DNA of 64,000 bases from Halobacillus litoralis (GCF_009856415.1 NZ_WMEZ01000004.1:186001-250000), one strand, 5' to 3'. Shown: positions 44,901-53,553, counted from the first letter of the stretch. Notes: generated by a model not told the origin, from the sequence alone. A program made the numbers and translations.

Positions 44901-45051
44901 AACGAAATTCCCCCTGTTTTGGGTAGCGGTAAGTCATTTTTGTTTTAGCGTTTACGTCTTTTCTTTCTTCTATAGTATGTAGCGTCTCCTGGTCTTTTTT
45001 GTCTTCGGTATCCAGCAATTTTTTCATCTTATTTCTTAAGTCTTTCCACAT
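41995..45051 (-). CDS. sftA: DNA translocase SftA (FtsK/SpoIIIE family)
   Basis: SftA is a soluble septal DNA pump that clears DNA from the closing division septum. The 1018-residue protein has no membrane helices. Residues 1-160 are basic; about 165-560 are an extremely acidic, repetitive linker. The motor follows: EAPIPGKQAVGIEIPNK, Walker A AGATGSGKSVCINT near residue 700, Walker B LVIVIDELADLM near 808, and LLLATQRPSVDVITG. A gamma winged-helix domain ends it (VEQNGASASLIQRRFKVGYN). The ATG at 45051 follows a GAGAGTGA box. It is somewhat longer than the B. subtilis protein, mainly in the linker. Confidence 0.95.
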   Translation of the reverse strand: MWKDLRNKMKKLLDTEDKKDQETLHTIEERKDVNAKTKMTYRYPKQGEFRFPVIPDGPGNVQDESGSYQRPRRKKPVEKQEPAEGMSQRKKRPRKEGKEPEELPEASSIPFTPTDVPSPIYGYQARQLTKGLERLEYAVEEQQSQPQFFTDSNDEKQWQELRKRMRARVDEENSRPKPVSERPKILEREEAATMETTLSEETKQERRNEHSEDIRPNMSKEYSGLTFADDEIDQAGEDQLDETLAIDNESSCETFSQDMTLETEKDEEHYEGEVEKDRQENLSESLQEAIKRGEEDLNRTAEMDEYEEDTNSEASDGDQDTDEIQTNSEAEYEETYREDPKFNQGEEEKSPLSMIEDQEDSSMTMLSMEDGEVNDSELEAVETQITDEETNSENEQVNEDDSLALHLEEPLSSNRDEERFTEGKTEQQGPEAVKEQPSEGEENHSTSVEPSGVTTEMYQQEEVEKTNREKQPHSEDEAKKKTASNTQEPSKKKDGQKRRVPFNVLMTPRDKRNRDHEKKENVQQENPEPKKDESVAMDVEEEKEKGKRIEYHTPLHLLEDPVRPTSLDDSWITEQMELLETTLRHFHVRAKVVNAMKGPTVTRFEVQPEPGVKVSKITNLSDDIKLSMAARDIRIEAPIPGKQAVGIEIPNKQSMMVGLQEIFESDAFQNDDSPLTVGLGLDIGGDSIVTNLKKMPHGLIAGATGSGKSVCINTILISLLYKAHHEDVKFLLIDPKMVELAPYNDLPHLVSPVITDVKAATTALKWAVKEMEERYEKFVEEGVRDVERYNEKMKKQQRDAEKLPYLVIVIDELADLMMVSPQDVEDAICRIAQKARACGIHLLLATQRPSVDVITGLIKANIPTRIAFSVSSQVDSRTIIDSGGAEKLLGRGDMLFVENGSGQPVRIQGAFVSDDEIERVTHHVKKIAPPQYLFHQEELMKQVSTEEETDELFDEAVDFVVEQNGASASLIQRRFKVGYNRAARLIDQMEAYGIISEQKGSKPRDILLTKQQIEEMME

Positions 45052-45160
45052 TACGTTCACTCTCTTTTCAATTTTAAAATCACTTATAGGATTATCCCTA
45101 TTTTAACAGGTTTGAGGCAGTGGTTGGTTTACAATACCTTTAAAAATGACTTTTGAATCA

Positions 45161-45191
45161 AAAAAAGCAAAGCAGCTGGGCTACTTTGCTT
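45161..45191 (-). terminator. Terminator of ytpQR
   Basis: AAGCAAAG and CTTTGCTT arms (about 45165-45172 and 45184-45191) with seven T on the minus strand. Confidence 0.8.
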
Positions 45192-45204
45192 ATCTGTATC
45201 CTGA

Positions 45205-45810
45205 TTAAACTTCAAAAGGCTGTCCAATAACAGCATCTTCGTCAAGAACCAATATCCCTTTTTCTTTTGGTGCATCTGGTAGATTCAATTCTTTTGCGGA
45301 ACAAATCATGCCTGATGAAGGAACGCCTCTCAACTCTGCATCTTTGATTTTCATACCACCAGGCATAACCGCTCCTACTTTAGCAACAACGACTTTCTGC
45401 CCCTGATCGATATTCGGAGCACCACAGACAATTTGCAGCGTTTCATCTCCAACATCCACTTGGCAGACACTTAATTTGTCGGCGTTCTCATGCCCCGCTT
45501 TTTCCTTCACGTATCCAACGACGAACTTAGGACTTAAATCGAAGTCAAGAACATCGTCAAGCTGATTCTTTGTAAATAGGTCTTTGATTGGAGATAGCAT
45601 CTCTTCGGTCAAACGCATTTTCCCTTGCCCACCGATATTAAAATACTTAGAAGCGTTGAAGATATTGTAGCCGAGCAAAGAACCGTCCTTGCTATCCGTT
45701 ATTTTCACTACATCCCCATATGCTTCCTGTTTAAAAGTATCACGGTTACCTTCCTTGATTGGAATGATCAGGACATCTCCGATTCCTTGCTTGTTGTAAA
45801 ATACATCCAT
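45205..45810 (-). CDS. ytpR: YtpR, tRNA-binding domain protein
   Basis: A 201-residue protein whose second half (about 90-200) is an EMAP/tRNA-binding OB-fold: [20 protein letters not shown], then [40 protein letters not shown] and [11 protein letters not shown]. This is the N-terminal B1-B3-like part of phenylalanyl-tRNA synthetase beta subunits, here free-standing. It follows ytpQ by 3 nt. The binding partner (tRNA or protein) is not known. Confidence 0.93.
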   Translation of the reverse strand: MDVFYNKQGIGDVLIIPIKEGNRDTFKQEAYGDVVKITDSKDGSLLGYNIFNASKYFNIGGQGKMRLTEEMLSPIKDLFTKNQLDDVLDFDLSPKFVVGYVKEKAGHENADKLSVCQVDVGDETLQIVCGAPNIDQGQKVVVAKVGAVMPGGMKIKDAELRGVPSSGMICSAKELNLPDAPKEKGILVLDEDAVIGQPFEV

Positions 45811-45813
45811 GTT

Positions 45814-46632
45814 CTACTCTTCCTTTCGATCCTTATTCGGTTTCTTCTGAGCAAGAATGAAAATCGGTTCCAGCTGCTTATCCTCATATAAAAACGACAA
45901 GGAGGTAACAGGCACCGTTCCTTCTGCAAAGAATTTCATAGCCATCTGAGCTAATATATCATACCCTTCTGAATTTTGGACATCTGCAAAGATAATGACA
46001 TCCTGGTGAGGAATGCTGATGGCAAGCTCTCCTTTACACTCTGCTTTGAGCTTCTCAAGAAGGGCTTCATTTAGGATACGACTTGCATCATAGCCATCCC
46101 TTGCTGAATGGAAATAAAAGTCATTCCCATATACGCTGTCTTTTTTCATCTCAACAGGAAGAGAGCGCACATTAAAACCAGCCACTTCCTTGATCCTGTC
46201 TAGAGACCAACCCTCGTCTTCCAACATTTTCTCATCAATTAATTGATAAGATTTGCCTAGGTCGAGAGCATAATAGATACGTGTTTCTGCCGTATGATCG
46301 ACATAAATCAACTTTTTCCCCTGCTCGGTTTCCGTCGGAAAAGAAGCGGCTCGAATGACAGGGAAAATGTGCTGTTCTTTTCCTGTCAGCTTATGATCTT
46401 CATTCATCACTCGAAGCGCTTCTTTCACATGGTCTTCAAGTTCATCAATGGCTTCTTCTCCGCGTGCTTCATACTTTGAAATGACATTAGGCAACGTAAT
46501 AGTTATTCCTTTTCCTGAGTGGCTCCACTCGACACGGAATGTATCTTTATCTCTATTGAATGTCGTTTTCCATTGGTCATTCGATAGACGTTCTTCAAGT
46601 TTTTTCTTCATCTTAATACTTGTCATTTTCAT
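45814..46632 (-). CDS. ytpQ: YtpQ, DUF1444 family protein
   Basis: A cytoplasmic protein of 272 residues with motifs typical of DUF1444: VEWSHSGKGITITLPNVISK, IFPVIRAASFPTE, VDHTAETRIYYALDLGKSYQ and GYDILAQMAMKFFAEGTVPV. AAGGAGG lies 7 nt before the ATG. It is co-transcribed with ytpR, from a clear promoter at 46706-46733. In B. subtilis ytpP, ytpQ and ytpR are contiguous; here a repeat and a terminator separate ytpP. Function unknown. Confidence 0.92.
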   Translation of the reverse strand: MKMTSIKMKKKLEERLSNDQWKTTFNRDKDTFRVEWSHSGKGITITLPNVISKYEARGEEAIDELEDHVKEALRVMNEDHKLTGKEQHIFPVIRAASFPTETEQGKKLIYVDHTAETRIYYALDLGKSYQLIDEKMLEDEGWSLDRIKEVAGFNVRSLPVEMKKDSVYGNDFYFHSARDGYDASRILNEALLEKLKAECKGELAISIPHQDVIIFADVQNSEGYDILAQMAMKFFAEGTVPVTSLSFLYEDKQLEPIFILAQKKPNKDRKEE

Positions 46633-46705
46633 CTTTTTTCCTCCTTTATTATGGGAAGAAAGAATTTATTTACTATTTTCGTTTCTTCAAACTACATCGT
46701 GTTCT

Positions 46706-46733
46706 ATTATACACATTTCCCCTTACATAACAA
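46706..46733 (-). promoter_or_regulatory. ytpQR promoter
   Basis: On the minus strand TTGTTA (46733-46728), a 16-nt spacer and TATAAT (46711-46706). It lies directly beside interspersed element copy 4. Confidence 0.7.
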
Positions 46734-46735
46734 AA

Positions 46736-46880
46736 GCCCAACGCTATTCAAACGAATGGCAGGATTGTGGAAGAATCGATTTTGAGATGTTTATGTGAGT
46801 AGACCTGAACTCCTGCGCGTTTGGGGAGACTCTAATCCCCTTCAAATAATTCAAACTGACTCTTAAACAATAAGGGAGCG
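46736..46880. repeat. Interspersed MITE-like element, copy 4 (fragment)
   Basis: TGGCAGGATTGTGGAAGAAT at about 46757 followed by GATTTTGAGATGTTTATGTG matches the end of copies at 51.2 and 56.5 kb. The core is largely missing. It separates ytpP from ytpQ, which are adjacent in B. subtilis. Confidence 0.55.
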
Positions 46881-46901
46881 ACAGTGGGAGAAATGGGGGA
46901 A

Positions 46902-46937
46902 GAAAAAAACGGCCGTGCTTTTGCACGGCCTGTTTTT
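46902..46937 (-). terminator. Terminator of ytpP
   Basis: GGCCGTGC (46911-46918) pairs with GCACGGCC (46923-46930), 4-nt loop; runs of A and T on both sides. Confidence 0.93.
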
Positions 46938-47255
46938 TCACTGGTCAAGTTTAATAATGAATTCTTCGATCTGTTCTTTTGTTTTTCTGTCCTTACTGAC
47001 GAAGCGACCGACTTCTTCGCCATCTTTGAATGCGAGGAAACTTGGGATTCCGAACACATCGTTTTCTGCGCAAATGTGGATGAATTGATCGCGATCGACG
47101 TATACGAATTCCCAAGCTGTGTACTTTTCCTCCAACTCTGGAAGGAATGGTTCAATAACCCTGCAATCTGGACACCAGTCTGCAGAGAATAAGAATATGA
47201 CTGATTCATTATTTTGAAGTTCTTTCATTTGTTGATCTGATTCTAGTGTAATCAT
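46938..47255 (-). CDS. ytpP: Thioredoxin-like protein YtpP
   Basis: A thioredoxin-fold protein of 105 residues. The active site is ADWCPDCRVIEPFLPEL (Cys28, Cys31), with WEFVYVDRDQF and the cis-Pro segment FGIPSFLAFKDGEEVGRFVS. WCPDC rather than WCGPC indicates a specialised thiol-disulfide protein. AGGTGACCTG lies before the ATG. It is now a single-gene unit with a strong terminator, cut off from ytpQ by a repeat fragment. Confidence 0.93.
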   Translation of the reverse strand: MITLESDQQMKELQNNESVIFLFSADWCPDCRVIEPFLPELEEKYTAWEFVYVDRDQFIHICAENDVFGIPSFLAFKDGEEVGRFVSKDRKTKEQIEEFIIKLDQ

Positions 47256-47290
47256 TTTCAGGTCACCTCCAACGTTATTCTAGCACACCA

Positions 47291-48319
47291 TCAATCGTAT
47301 TGAATAATCATATCACCTGGTTGAATCCACCCTTTTTTGCGGAACCACAAGGCAACAAGATAACTGATCAGGGCTGGACCTATAAAATGAAAACTAATGA
47401 TGATCCAGAAGATTTCCCAGGAAAAACCCATGGATTCGAATGTCATAATTTGTCCGACAAAACCGCTTGTCCCCATTCCTGAACCGGCCGCATTGTTTTC
47501 TACACTTAACCACACGGTTGCAATAGGAGCCAAAATAGCTCCTGCTATGGTTGGAGGAAGAATGATAATAGGTTTTTTCACTACGTTCGCAATTTGTAGC
47601 ATGGATGTTCCGATTCCTTGAGCCAGAGCTCCGCCAAATCCGTTATCTCTGTAACTGATGGTGGCAAAACCGATCATCTGTGCTGCACACCCAACGGTAG
47701 CCGCTCCTGCTGCCACACCTTCTAAAGAGAGCATCAAAGCAATGGCCAGGCTGGATATAGGTGCTGTCAAAGCAATCCCCATTAAAACAGCCACAAGTGC
47801 TCCCATGATGATGGGCTGCTGTTGCGTTGCCCAATTAATGATGCTCCCTACCCCTGCCATAAAACGTCCGATCGGGGCCCCGATCGCTGCTGCTACACTA
47901 TAACCCACAATAATGGTGACAAAAGGCGTCAATATAATATCAATCTTTGTTTCTTTACTAACGATTTTTCCGAATTCCGTCGCTAATAAAGCTGCGATAT
48001 AACTTCCTGCAGGGCCACCCAGCTCTGCCCCGGCGGCTCCACTGAATAAGGCTGCAAAAATTACGAGCGGAGGAGCTTTAAGACCATAAGCAATGGCAGC
48101 TCCGATGGCTCCGCCCCATATTTTCGTGTCCATTGCAAAAGTACCCATCTCAGTAAATGATTCAGAAAGAACGATTATATCTGTCTGCTCGCCAATTGTT
48201 TTAATAATTAATCCAATAATTAGTGAAGAAAATAGCCCCAATGCCATGTAGCTTAATGCTGTGACAAAATAAGCCTGAAAAGACAATTGGACCCCTTTTC
48301 TTTTTAAAAATGTAAGCAT
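47291..48319 (-). CDS. PTS-IIC-like (EIIC_2 family) membrane protein
   Basis: A polytopic membrane protein of 342 residues with about 9-10 glycine- and alanine-rich helices, e.g. FFVTALSYMALGLFSSLIIG-type N-terminus, GAAGAELGGPAGSYIAALLA, AAAIGAPIGRFMAGVGSIIN, MIGFATISYRDNGFGGALAQ and GMGTSGFVGQIMTFESMG. These fit the PTS_EIIC_2 family, often annotated as a sugar IIC subunit. No IIA, IIB, regulator or sugar enzyme lies nearby, so sugar phosphorylation is doubtful. The ATG at 48319 has CAGGAGG before it. Its promoter overlaps a 12-bp palindrome. Confidence 0.82.
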   Translation of the reverse strand: MLTFLKRKGVQLSFQAYFVTALSYMALGLFSSLIIGLIIKTIGEQTDIIVLSESFTEMGTFAMDTKIWGGAIGAAIAYGLKAPPLVIFAALFSGAAGAELGGPAGSYIAALLATEFGKIVSKETKIDIILTPFVTIIVGYSVAAAIGAPIGRFMAGVGSIINWATQQQPIIMGALVAVLMGIALTAPISSLAIALMLSLEGVAAGAATVGCAAQMIGFATISYRDNGFGGALAQGIGTSMLQIANVVKKPIIILPPTIAGAILAPIATVWLSVENNAAGSGMGTSGFVGQIMTFESMGFSWEIFWIIISFHFIGPALISYLVALWFRKKGWIQPGDMIIQYD

Positions 48320-48347
48320 TACCCAACCTCCTGAACTGACCAAAACT

Positions 48348-48381
48348 ATCATACACCCAATTCAAACAGGTGTAAATACAC
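48348..48381 (-). promoter_or_regulatory. Promoter of the PTS-IIC-like gene with overlapping palindrome
   Basis: On the minus strand TTTACA (48376-48371), a 17-nt spacer and TATGAT (48353-48348). A perfect GTGTA-TT-TACAC palindrome (48370-48381) covers the -35, a likely operator site. Confidence 0.55.
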
Positions 48382-48433
48382 TTACGTTGACCAATATAAT
48401 CTAAAAGGCTCACGTCTTTGGTTGCCCCTTCTA

Positions 48434-48462
48434 TTGTTTTACTAGATAAAAAGATCTATAAT
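48434..48462 (+). promoter_or_regulatory. Promoter of the chemotaxis receptor gene
   Basis: TTGTTT (48434-48439), a 17-nt spacer and TATAAT (48457-48462). This is sigma-A type; no sigma-D motif was seen. Confidence 0.65.
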
Positions 48463-48509
48463 TAATCAGTATATAAAGAAATTTGTGAAATTTTAAGAGG
48501 AGGGGTCGA

Positions 48510-50669
48510 ATGAAGTCGATAAAAGGCCGGATGCGTTTTCTGTTAATCGTAGCGATTGTTGGAATTTTTGCCATTTTTGGTTTCTCTACATATTTCTTTC
48601 AAGAACAAAAAGAGATGGCACAACGTACGAAAGAGGTACAACAGTCACTCGCTGATAGTCAAGAAATTAACTACTTAATGTCTAAAACCTTGATTGAGCA
48701 ACAAAAGTTCTTTCATAACCCGAGTGCTGAGCAAGGGGAGGCGACAGCCGCAGCCATTCAATCCGTAAAAGAAACATCCACTAACTTTGCCGATGCGTAT
48801 AAGAGTTATCCTGAGATCGAAAGTCAATTTAATGAAATTACTAAGAAAGCCGTTCAATATGAAGAAGAATTAGGTCCTTTGGTCAATATGTATAAATTAG
48901 TAGGGTTTACGGAAGATCAAGGGCTGCATCAACATATTCAATCGTCTTATAAGAATTTCAATGGAGTCATCGAGTCCGTGAATAATGACCCTTTGAAAAA
49001 TTCTTTACTCGCCATGAAGGTAAGTGAACGAAATTACATCAATGAGCCAAACTCCGAGCATTTATCAGCATTTAAAACCAGCTCTCAAAATTTCAAAGAC
49101 ACGATTAAACGAATGGATTTTGATGCCGAGCAGTCTTCCACTCTAAACAGAAACCTTTTAAAATATGAACAGACGATCAACTCCATGGATAATACATTTA
49201 CGCAAGCCAATGCCATCCGGGTATCCTTTGAAGGTATTGCTAACGATGTTTCCAATCAAGTGGATCTGGTCATGTCGACAGCAAATGAATTGAATACCTC
49301 CATGCTTGAAGACCAAAAACAGCGACAGCAATGGTTAACAACATTACTTGCTATTATTGGTGGAATCATTTTAGTAGTCATCTTAACCACGGGATTCTTC
49401 TTAATTCGTTCGATAAAAAGATCTATCAATAGTCTTAAGGAAAGTGCCACGATTATTGGGGAGGGCGACCTGTCTCATCGTGTGGATTTAACTTCAAAAG
49501 ACGAGATGGCTGAGCTAGGATTACAGTTCAACCACATGGCCGACAGAATGGAACAATCCGTTCGTAAAGTCCTTCAAGCCACAGGTATCCTTAACACATC
49601 TTCTGAAAGTCTGGCTTCAATTTCTGATCAGACGGCAAATCAAGCAGAAGAAGTGAACGAAGCCATTAGCCAGGTAGCAGCTGGATCTCAGGATCAAGCT
49701 CAAAAAATTGATGAAACTCATCAATTCATCCAGCAAGTCACAGAAGCTATTATCGATACTAAAAAAGCAACGGAAACGATCGAATCGAAACTGGTGGAAG
49801 CAGAAACCGAAGGACAAGCGGGGTTACAAACAGTCGCTGAGTTAGAAAAGACTTCCAGAAACTTTATCGAACTTGCTTCACACATGACTGAGGAAGTTCA
49901 GAACGCTTCAAGAAAATCTGAAGAAGTAAATAAAGTGGTCACAACGATTGAAGGGATTGCAGACAGTACAAATCTCTTAGCCTTAAATGCAGCTATTGAA
50001 TCAGCCAGAGCTGGAGAAGCAGGAAAAGGCTTTGCCGTTGTTGCTGATGAGGTCAGAAAATTAGCGGAGAGGTCGAAACAGGAGGCTGGAAGCATTCAAG
50101 ACATGGTCACGACCATGTCCATTCAAATGACGACTCTTTCTGATGAGGCAGAGAAATTTAAACACTTCCAAACTTCTCAAGATCAAGCTGTCACGCAAAC
50201 CAAAGATGCATTCGACCGGATCGCCAGCTATGTACAATCTATGAATAAACAAATTCAAGAGGTGAATGAAGCCGTCCATGGTGTGGATCGTGTTAATGAG
50301 GAAGTAAAAGAAAGGTTGCACAGCATTAGTGTGATTTCTGAGGAAGCAGTAGCTACAGCAGAGGAAGTTGCGGCCTCTAGTGAAAATCAATTAACCTCCA
50401 TTGAAAAAGTTCACCATTCAGCTACTGACCTGCAAGGACTTTCTCAGGAACTATCTGCTGAAATCAGCCAGTTCAACATCAATGAAAATCAAACAATAGA
50501 AGCAGATCCAGATGAGACTCAGGAAGGAATCGAACTTGGCGATCGCGGTGATGGCGCATTTGAGGAAGCAGAAGACCAATTGGAAACAACAGAAATCAAA
50601 GAAGATCCAGACTCAGAACCACATAAAAAAATAGAACCTATCCATGAAGAAGAAAGGCTTTCTTCATGA
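48510..50669 (+). CDS. Methyl-accepting chemotaxis protein
   Basis: A 719-residue transmembrane receptor. Helix 1 is at about 8-28, followed by an extracellular four-helix-type sensor (30-270), helix 2 at about 273-297 ([20 protein letters not shown]), a HAMP domain ([20 protein letters not shown]) and a long signalling coiled coil with the conserved hairpin [20 protein letters not shown], then [20 protein letters not shown]. An acidic C-terminal tail of about 60 residues follows, without a CheR-tethering pentapeptide. AGAGGAGGGG precedes the ATG. The ligand is unknown. MotPS in the same window provides a matching motor. Confidence 0.95.
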   Translation: MKSIKGRMRFLLIVAIVGIFAIFGFSTYFFQEQKEMAQRTKEVQQSLADSQEINYLMSKTLIEQQKFFHNPSAEQGEATAAAIQSVKETSTNFADAYKSYPEIESQFNEITKKAVQYEEELGPLVNMYKLVGFTEDQGLHQHIQSSYKNFNGVIESVNNDPLKNSLLAMKVSERNYINEPNSEHLSAFKTSSQNFKDTIKRMDFDAEQSSTLNRNLLKYEQTINSMDNTFTQANAIRVSFEGIANDVSNQVDLVMSTANELNTSMLEDQKQRQQWLTTLLAIIGGIILVVILTTGFFLIRSIKRSINSLKESATIIGEGDLSHRVDLTSKDEMAELGLQFNHMADRMEQSVRKVLQATGILNTSSESLASISDQTANQAEEVNEAISQVAAGSQDQAQKIDETHQFIQQVTEAIIDTKKATETIESKLVEAETEGQAGLQTVAELEKTSRNFIELASHMTEEVQNASRKSEEVNKVVTTIEGIADSTNLLALNAAIESARAGEAGKGFAVVADEVRKLAERSKQEAGSIQDMVTTMSIQMTTLSDEAEKFKHFQTSQDQAVTQTKDAFDRIASYVQSMNKQIQEVNEAVHGVDRVNEEVKERLHSISVISEEAVATAEEVAASSENQLTSIEKVHHSATDLQGLSQELSAEISQFNINENQTIEADPDETQEGIELGDRGDGAFEEAEDQLETTEIKEDPDSEPHKKIEPIHEEERLSS

Positions 50670-50675
50670 ACATCA

Positions 50676-50714
50676 GGAAGTCCAGCAAAAGATACTTTGC
50701 TGGACTTCCTTTTT
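50676..50714 (+). terminator. Terminator of the chemotaxis receptor gene
   Basis: Arms 50676-50689 and 50696-50709 form a 14-bp perfect stem, followed by TTTTT. Confidence 0.92.
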
Positions 50715-50761
50715 CACATCTTTCATACTAATGAAAAGGGAAATTAAAGGAGGATGAACCA

Positions 50762-51202
50762 ATGGAATTAACTATTTATCTAGCAGGTCAGATCCATGAT
50801 GATTGGCGAAATGAAATAAGAAAAAAAGCAGAAAAAGACAAGTTATCCATCCACTTTGTAGGTCCTCAAGAGAATCATGCGCTTTCTGACGATATCGGGG
50901 AAAAGATCCTAGGTGAACAGCCAAATAAAGTCTATCGTGACGATGCCGCATCCAGCGTAAATAATTTCAGAACACGTGTCCTGCTCCAAAAATCTGACGC
51001 CGTCCTTGCTTATTTCGGCGAGTCTTACAAACAGTGGAATACGGCTATGGATGCAGGTGCTGCCATCCAAGCAGGAAAGCCGTTGATTTTAGTAAGACCT
51101 GAATCTCTTGTTCATCCACTTAAAGAATTATCTAACCAGGCGGATGTAACCGTTGAAACTCTTGATCAAGCCCTTGAAGTCCTTACCTACTTATACGAAT
51201 AA
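50762..51202 (+). CDS. ytoQ: YtoQ family protein
   Basis: This 146-residue protein belongs to the YtoQ family, related in fold to nucleoside 2-deoxyribosyltransferases. It opens ELTIYLAGQIHDDWRNEIRK and has VLLQKSDAVLAYFGESYKQW and NTAMDAGAAIQAGKPLILVR, resembling the Asp/Glu and glycine-rich nucleotide-site segments of that superfamily. AAAGGAGG precedes the ATG. It is a single gene next to ytoP-region genes. The reaction is unknown. Confidence 0.9.
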   Translation: MELTIYLAGQIHDDWRNEIRKKAEKDKLSIHFVGPQENHALSDDIGEKILGEQPNKVYRDDAASSVNNFRTRVLLQKSDAVLAYFGESYKQWNTAMDAGAAIQAGKPLILVRPESLVHPLKELSNQADVTVETLDQALEVLTYLYE

Positions 51203-51225
51203 GCCTCTCATAGGTTATTAAAGTA

Positions 51226-51450
51226 TCTGGCAGGATTGTGAAAACTTGATTTCGAGACTTTTGTGGGAGTTTAGGGGGCTGCGGGGAATGAATCGCTTTC
51301 CGCGGGAGCGCGGTGAGCCTCCTCGGACTGCGTCCTGTGGGGTCTCACCAAGCACTCTCTTCCCGCAGGAGTCTCCACATTCCCCTCCGCCCCTTTCCCA
51401 TATTCAGTGACTCGAAACCACCTCTCGGATAAGTAGCTACCCACCTTGAT
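51226..51450 (+). repeat. Interspersed MITE-like element, copy 5a (plus orientation)
   Basis: Starts CTGGCAGGATTGTGAAAACT, then TTTCGAGACTTTTGTGGGAG, GCTTTCCGCGGGAGCGCGG, GAGCCTCCTCGGACTGCGTC and CCCGCAGGAGTCTC, ending CCTCTCGGATAAGTAGC. It is nearly identical in its core to 56160-56270. Confidence 0.85.
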
Positions 51451-51537
51451 GGGAGTATAAAGTTAAACTAGCCATTCCAGGAATTCATGAATCCTGAAAG
51501 CTTGATACAGAGCTCTTTATGCTTCTAACAACTGGAT

Positions 51538-51776
51538 AGTGGAAGACAATCCAACTTGGTAAAGGGGTTCGTTTCTCATATACATGGAATGGGGTGATTG
51601 GGAAGCTGCGAGACTCCCGTGGGAATGGACCGACTGGCTAGACCCCGCAGAGCGAAGCTCGAGGAGGCTTGCCGTCATCCCCACAGGAAAGCGGGTAGCT
51701 TCCCAACCGCCCCTGACTGCCGATATGGCAAACGAAGCCCTGTTATCTTGAAACTGAGTCTTCCACAATCGGGATC
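51538..51776 (-). repeat. Interspersed MITE-like element, copy 5b (minus orientation)
   Basis: The core lies reversed with respect to copy 5a (GAGACTCCCGTGGGAA, AGACCCCGCAGAGCGAAG, CTCGAGGAGGCTTGCC) and ends CTTGAAACTGAGTCTTCCAC. Copies 5a and 5b form an inverted pair filling the 635-nt ytoQ-DUF84 gap, which holds no gene. Confidence 0.8.
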
Positions 51777-51803
51777 TTATATAAACCAATGATTAGAGAT
51801 AGG

Positions 51804-51837
51804 AAAAGGATGCATCTAATGAAGATGCATCCTTTTC
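51804..51837 (-). terminator. Terminator of the DUF84 gene
   Basis: AAAAGGATGCATCT (51804-51817) pairs with AGATGCATCCTTTT (51823-51836); suitable for both directions. Confidence 0.85.
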
Positions 51838-52341
51838 TTATTGATGGTAGGACCACTGCCCTTTTAATAATTTCACTACATGAGTGAACATTTCTTCCCT
51901 ATGAATGACACCATTTGTGAAAATACCGATAGCCCCTTCGTTTTTTCTTACATCGTGCTTATCCGTATATTCATCCATGACCTCTCCAAGCTCTTTGCCT
52001 TTTTCCAATCCTGCTTTAATTTCATCAGGAAGAAGGATACGAGCACCACTCGCTGTATAGACGTTCTCTTTACTGTCTACGAGTGCCCCCCAATTACATA
52101 AATAAAGGTCATCTTCAATCTCCATGACTCCACCTTCAAGCCCAATTCCTATATGAGCTTTATTTTGGGATGCACATTCCCTCGCCCGGTTGATGGCTCC
52201 CTCTAATGTCTCTTCATCAGAAAAAGGTTGAGCGGCAACTTTAGATTCTACTTCCATTCCGATGACTTCCATCTCCGGAAATACACTTTTTACGGATTCA
52301 ATTTTCGTAGGGTTTTGGGATCCCACATAAATTTTCAGCAT
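51838..52341 (-). CDS. DUF84 family protein, probable inosine/xanthosine triphosphatase
   Basis: A 167-residue Maf/HAM1-like protein of the DUF84 (YjjX) family, which hydrolyses non-canonical ITP and XTP. The N-terminus KIYVGSQNPTKIESVKSVF carries the phosphate-binding NPTK motif. AQPFSDEETLEGAINRAREC and IGIGLEGGVMEIEDDLYLCN hold the metal- and base-site residues, and GEVMDEYTDKHDVRKNEGAI closes the site. The ATG at 52341 has AAAGGTG 6 nt before it; a GTG three codons earlier overlaps that box. Single gene after a repeat-filled gap. Confidence 0.88.
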   Translation of the reverse strand: MLKIYVGSQNPTKIESVKSVFPEMEVIGMEVESKVAAQPFSDEETLEGAINRARECASQNKAHIGIGLEGGVMEIEDDLYLCNWGALVDSKENVYTASGARILLPDEIKAGLEKGKELGEVMDEYTDKHDVRKNEGAIGIFTNGVIHREEMFTHVVKLLKGQWSYHQ

Positions 52342-52440
52342 AGCGAGCACCTTTCTCCTTCTCTAGCCGTTTATTGCCATTATCTCTCTTGATTACGTTC
52401 TTCATACAAGATCAATGGGACATGTTCACCAATTTTAGCA

Positions 52441-52476
52441 TAAAGTCACGCCGGCTGAAATCAGCTGGCGTGACTT
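52441..52476 (-). terminator. Terminator of ytoP
   Basis: AAGTCACGCC (52443-52452) pairs with GGCGTGACTT (52467-52476) with further inner pairs; only a short T tract follows on the minus strand. Confidence 0.6.
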
Positions 52477-52485
52477 CCATTTTCA

Positions 52486-53553
52486 TTATACATTTCTTCT
52501 GATTTGGTCCACGGTGTTTTGATCTGTTGTTTTTACCAGTTTGACCAGGAGCTCTTTCGCTGCAGCATAGTCATCCACATGAATGATGGAGGAAGATGTA
52601 TGGATGTAACGGGAACATACACCGACGACCGCAGATGGAACCCCATCGTTCGCCATGTGAACTCTTCCTGCATCCGTTCCCCCCTGAGAAACAAAATACT
52701 GATAAGGAATATCATGGGTTTCAGCAGTATCAAGAATAAATTCACGGATCCCTCTATGTGTAACCATTGAACGATCTAGAATTCTTAGGAGTGCCCCCTT
52801 ACCTAACTGGCCAAACTCCTTCTTATCCCCGCTCATATCATTGGCAGGGGACGCATCTAACGCATAAAAAATGTCTGGCTGAATCATGTTTGCGGCTACT
52901 TGTGCTCCCCGCAGTCCAACTTCCTCTTGAACCGTAGCACCTGAATAAAGTTTGTTCGGAACCTTTTCACCTTGCAATTCTTTTAAGAGCTCAATGGAAA
53001 GGCCGCAACCATAACGGTTGTCCCACGCTTTTGCCAGCACTTTCTTTTCATTAGCCATCGGAGTGAATGGACAGATTGGTACAATAGGCTGCCCTGGCTT
53101 TATACCAATACTCTTGGCATCGTCTTTGTCATCTGCACCAATGTCAATGAGCATATTTTTAATTTCCATTGGCTTTTTCCGTTGTTCTGGTGTCAAGTTA
53201 TGTGGAGGGATGGAGCCGATCACTCCTACTACAGGACCTTTCTCTGTCATAACCTGAACACGCTGTGCAAGCATAACCTGATTCCACCACCCTCCAAGGG
53301 TTTGGAAGCGAAGCATACCGTTATCCGTAACTTGTGTAACCATGAAACCTACTTCATCCATATGACCTGCCACCATGACAGTAGGTCCTTTTCCATTCTT
53401 TAATCCAAAAACGCCACCCAAACGGTCTTGTACAATCTCATCCGAGTACTTTTCAAGTTCTTGTCTCATGAATTGACGGACAAGGTGTTCATTTCCAGGC
53501 GCGCCCGGAAGTTCGGTCAATGTTTTAAAAAGACTTTGCGTTTCTTGATTCAT
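52486..53553 (-). CDS. ytoP: M42 family aminopeptidase (glutamyl aminopeptidase type, YtoP)
   Basis: A 355-residue dinuclear-zinc aminopeptidase of the M42 (PepA/TET) family. Metal ligands are in [17 protein letters not shown] near residue 60, [38 protein letters not shown] (catalytic Glu), [11 protein letters not shown] and [20 protein letters not shown]. These enzymes trim N-terminal residues from cytoplasmic peptides. AGGAGATG lies before the ATG. Divergent from ytzB, as in B. subtilis. Confidence 0.95.
   Translation of the reverse strand: MNQETQSLFKTLTELPGAPGNEHLVRQFMRQELEKYSDEIVQDRLGGVFGLKNGKGPTVMVAGHMDEVGFMVTQVTDNGMLRFQTLGGWWNQVMLAQRVQVMTEKGPVVGVIGSIPPHNLTPEQRKKPMEIKNMLIDIGADDKDDAKSIGIKPGQPIVPICPFTPMANEKKVLAKAWDNRYGCGLSIELLKELQGEKVPNKLYSGATVQEEVGLRGAQVAANMIQPDIFYALDASPANDMSGDKKEFGQLGKGALLRILDRSMVTHRGIREFILDTAETHDIPYQYFVSQGGTDAGRVHMANDGVPSAVVGVCSRYIHTSSSIIHVDDYAAAKELLVKLVKTTDQNTVDQIRRNV

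Noticed and set aside
51517-51792. ORFs of 90 and 64 residues within the repeat pair
   Set aside because: They are made of the interspersed element itself; the same bases occur non-coding at other loci and the frames are not kept.
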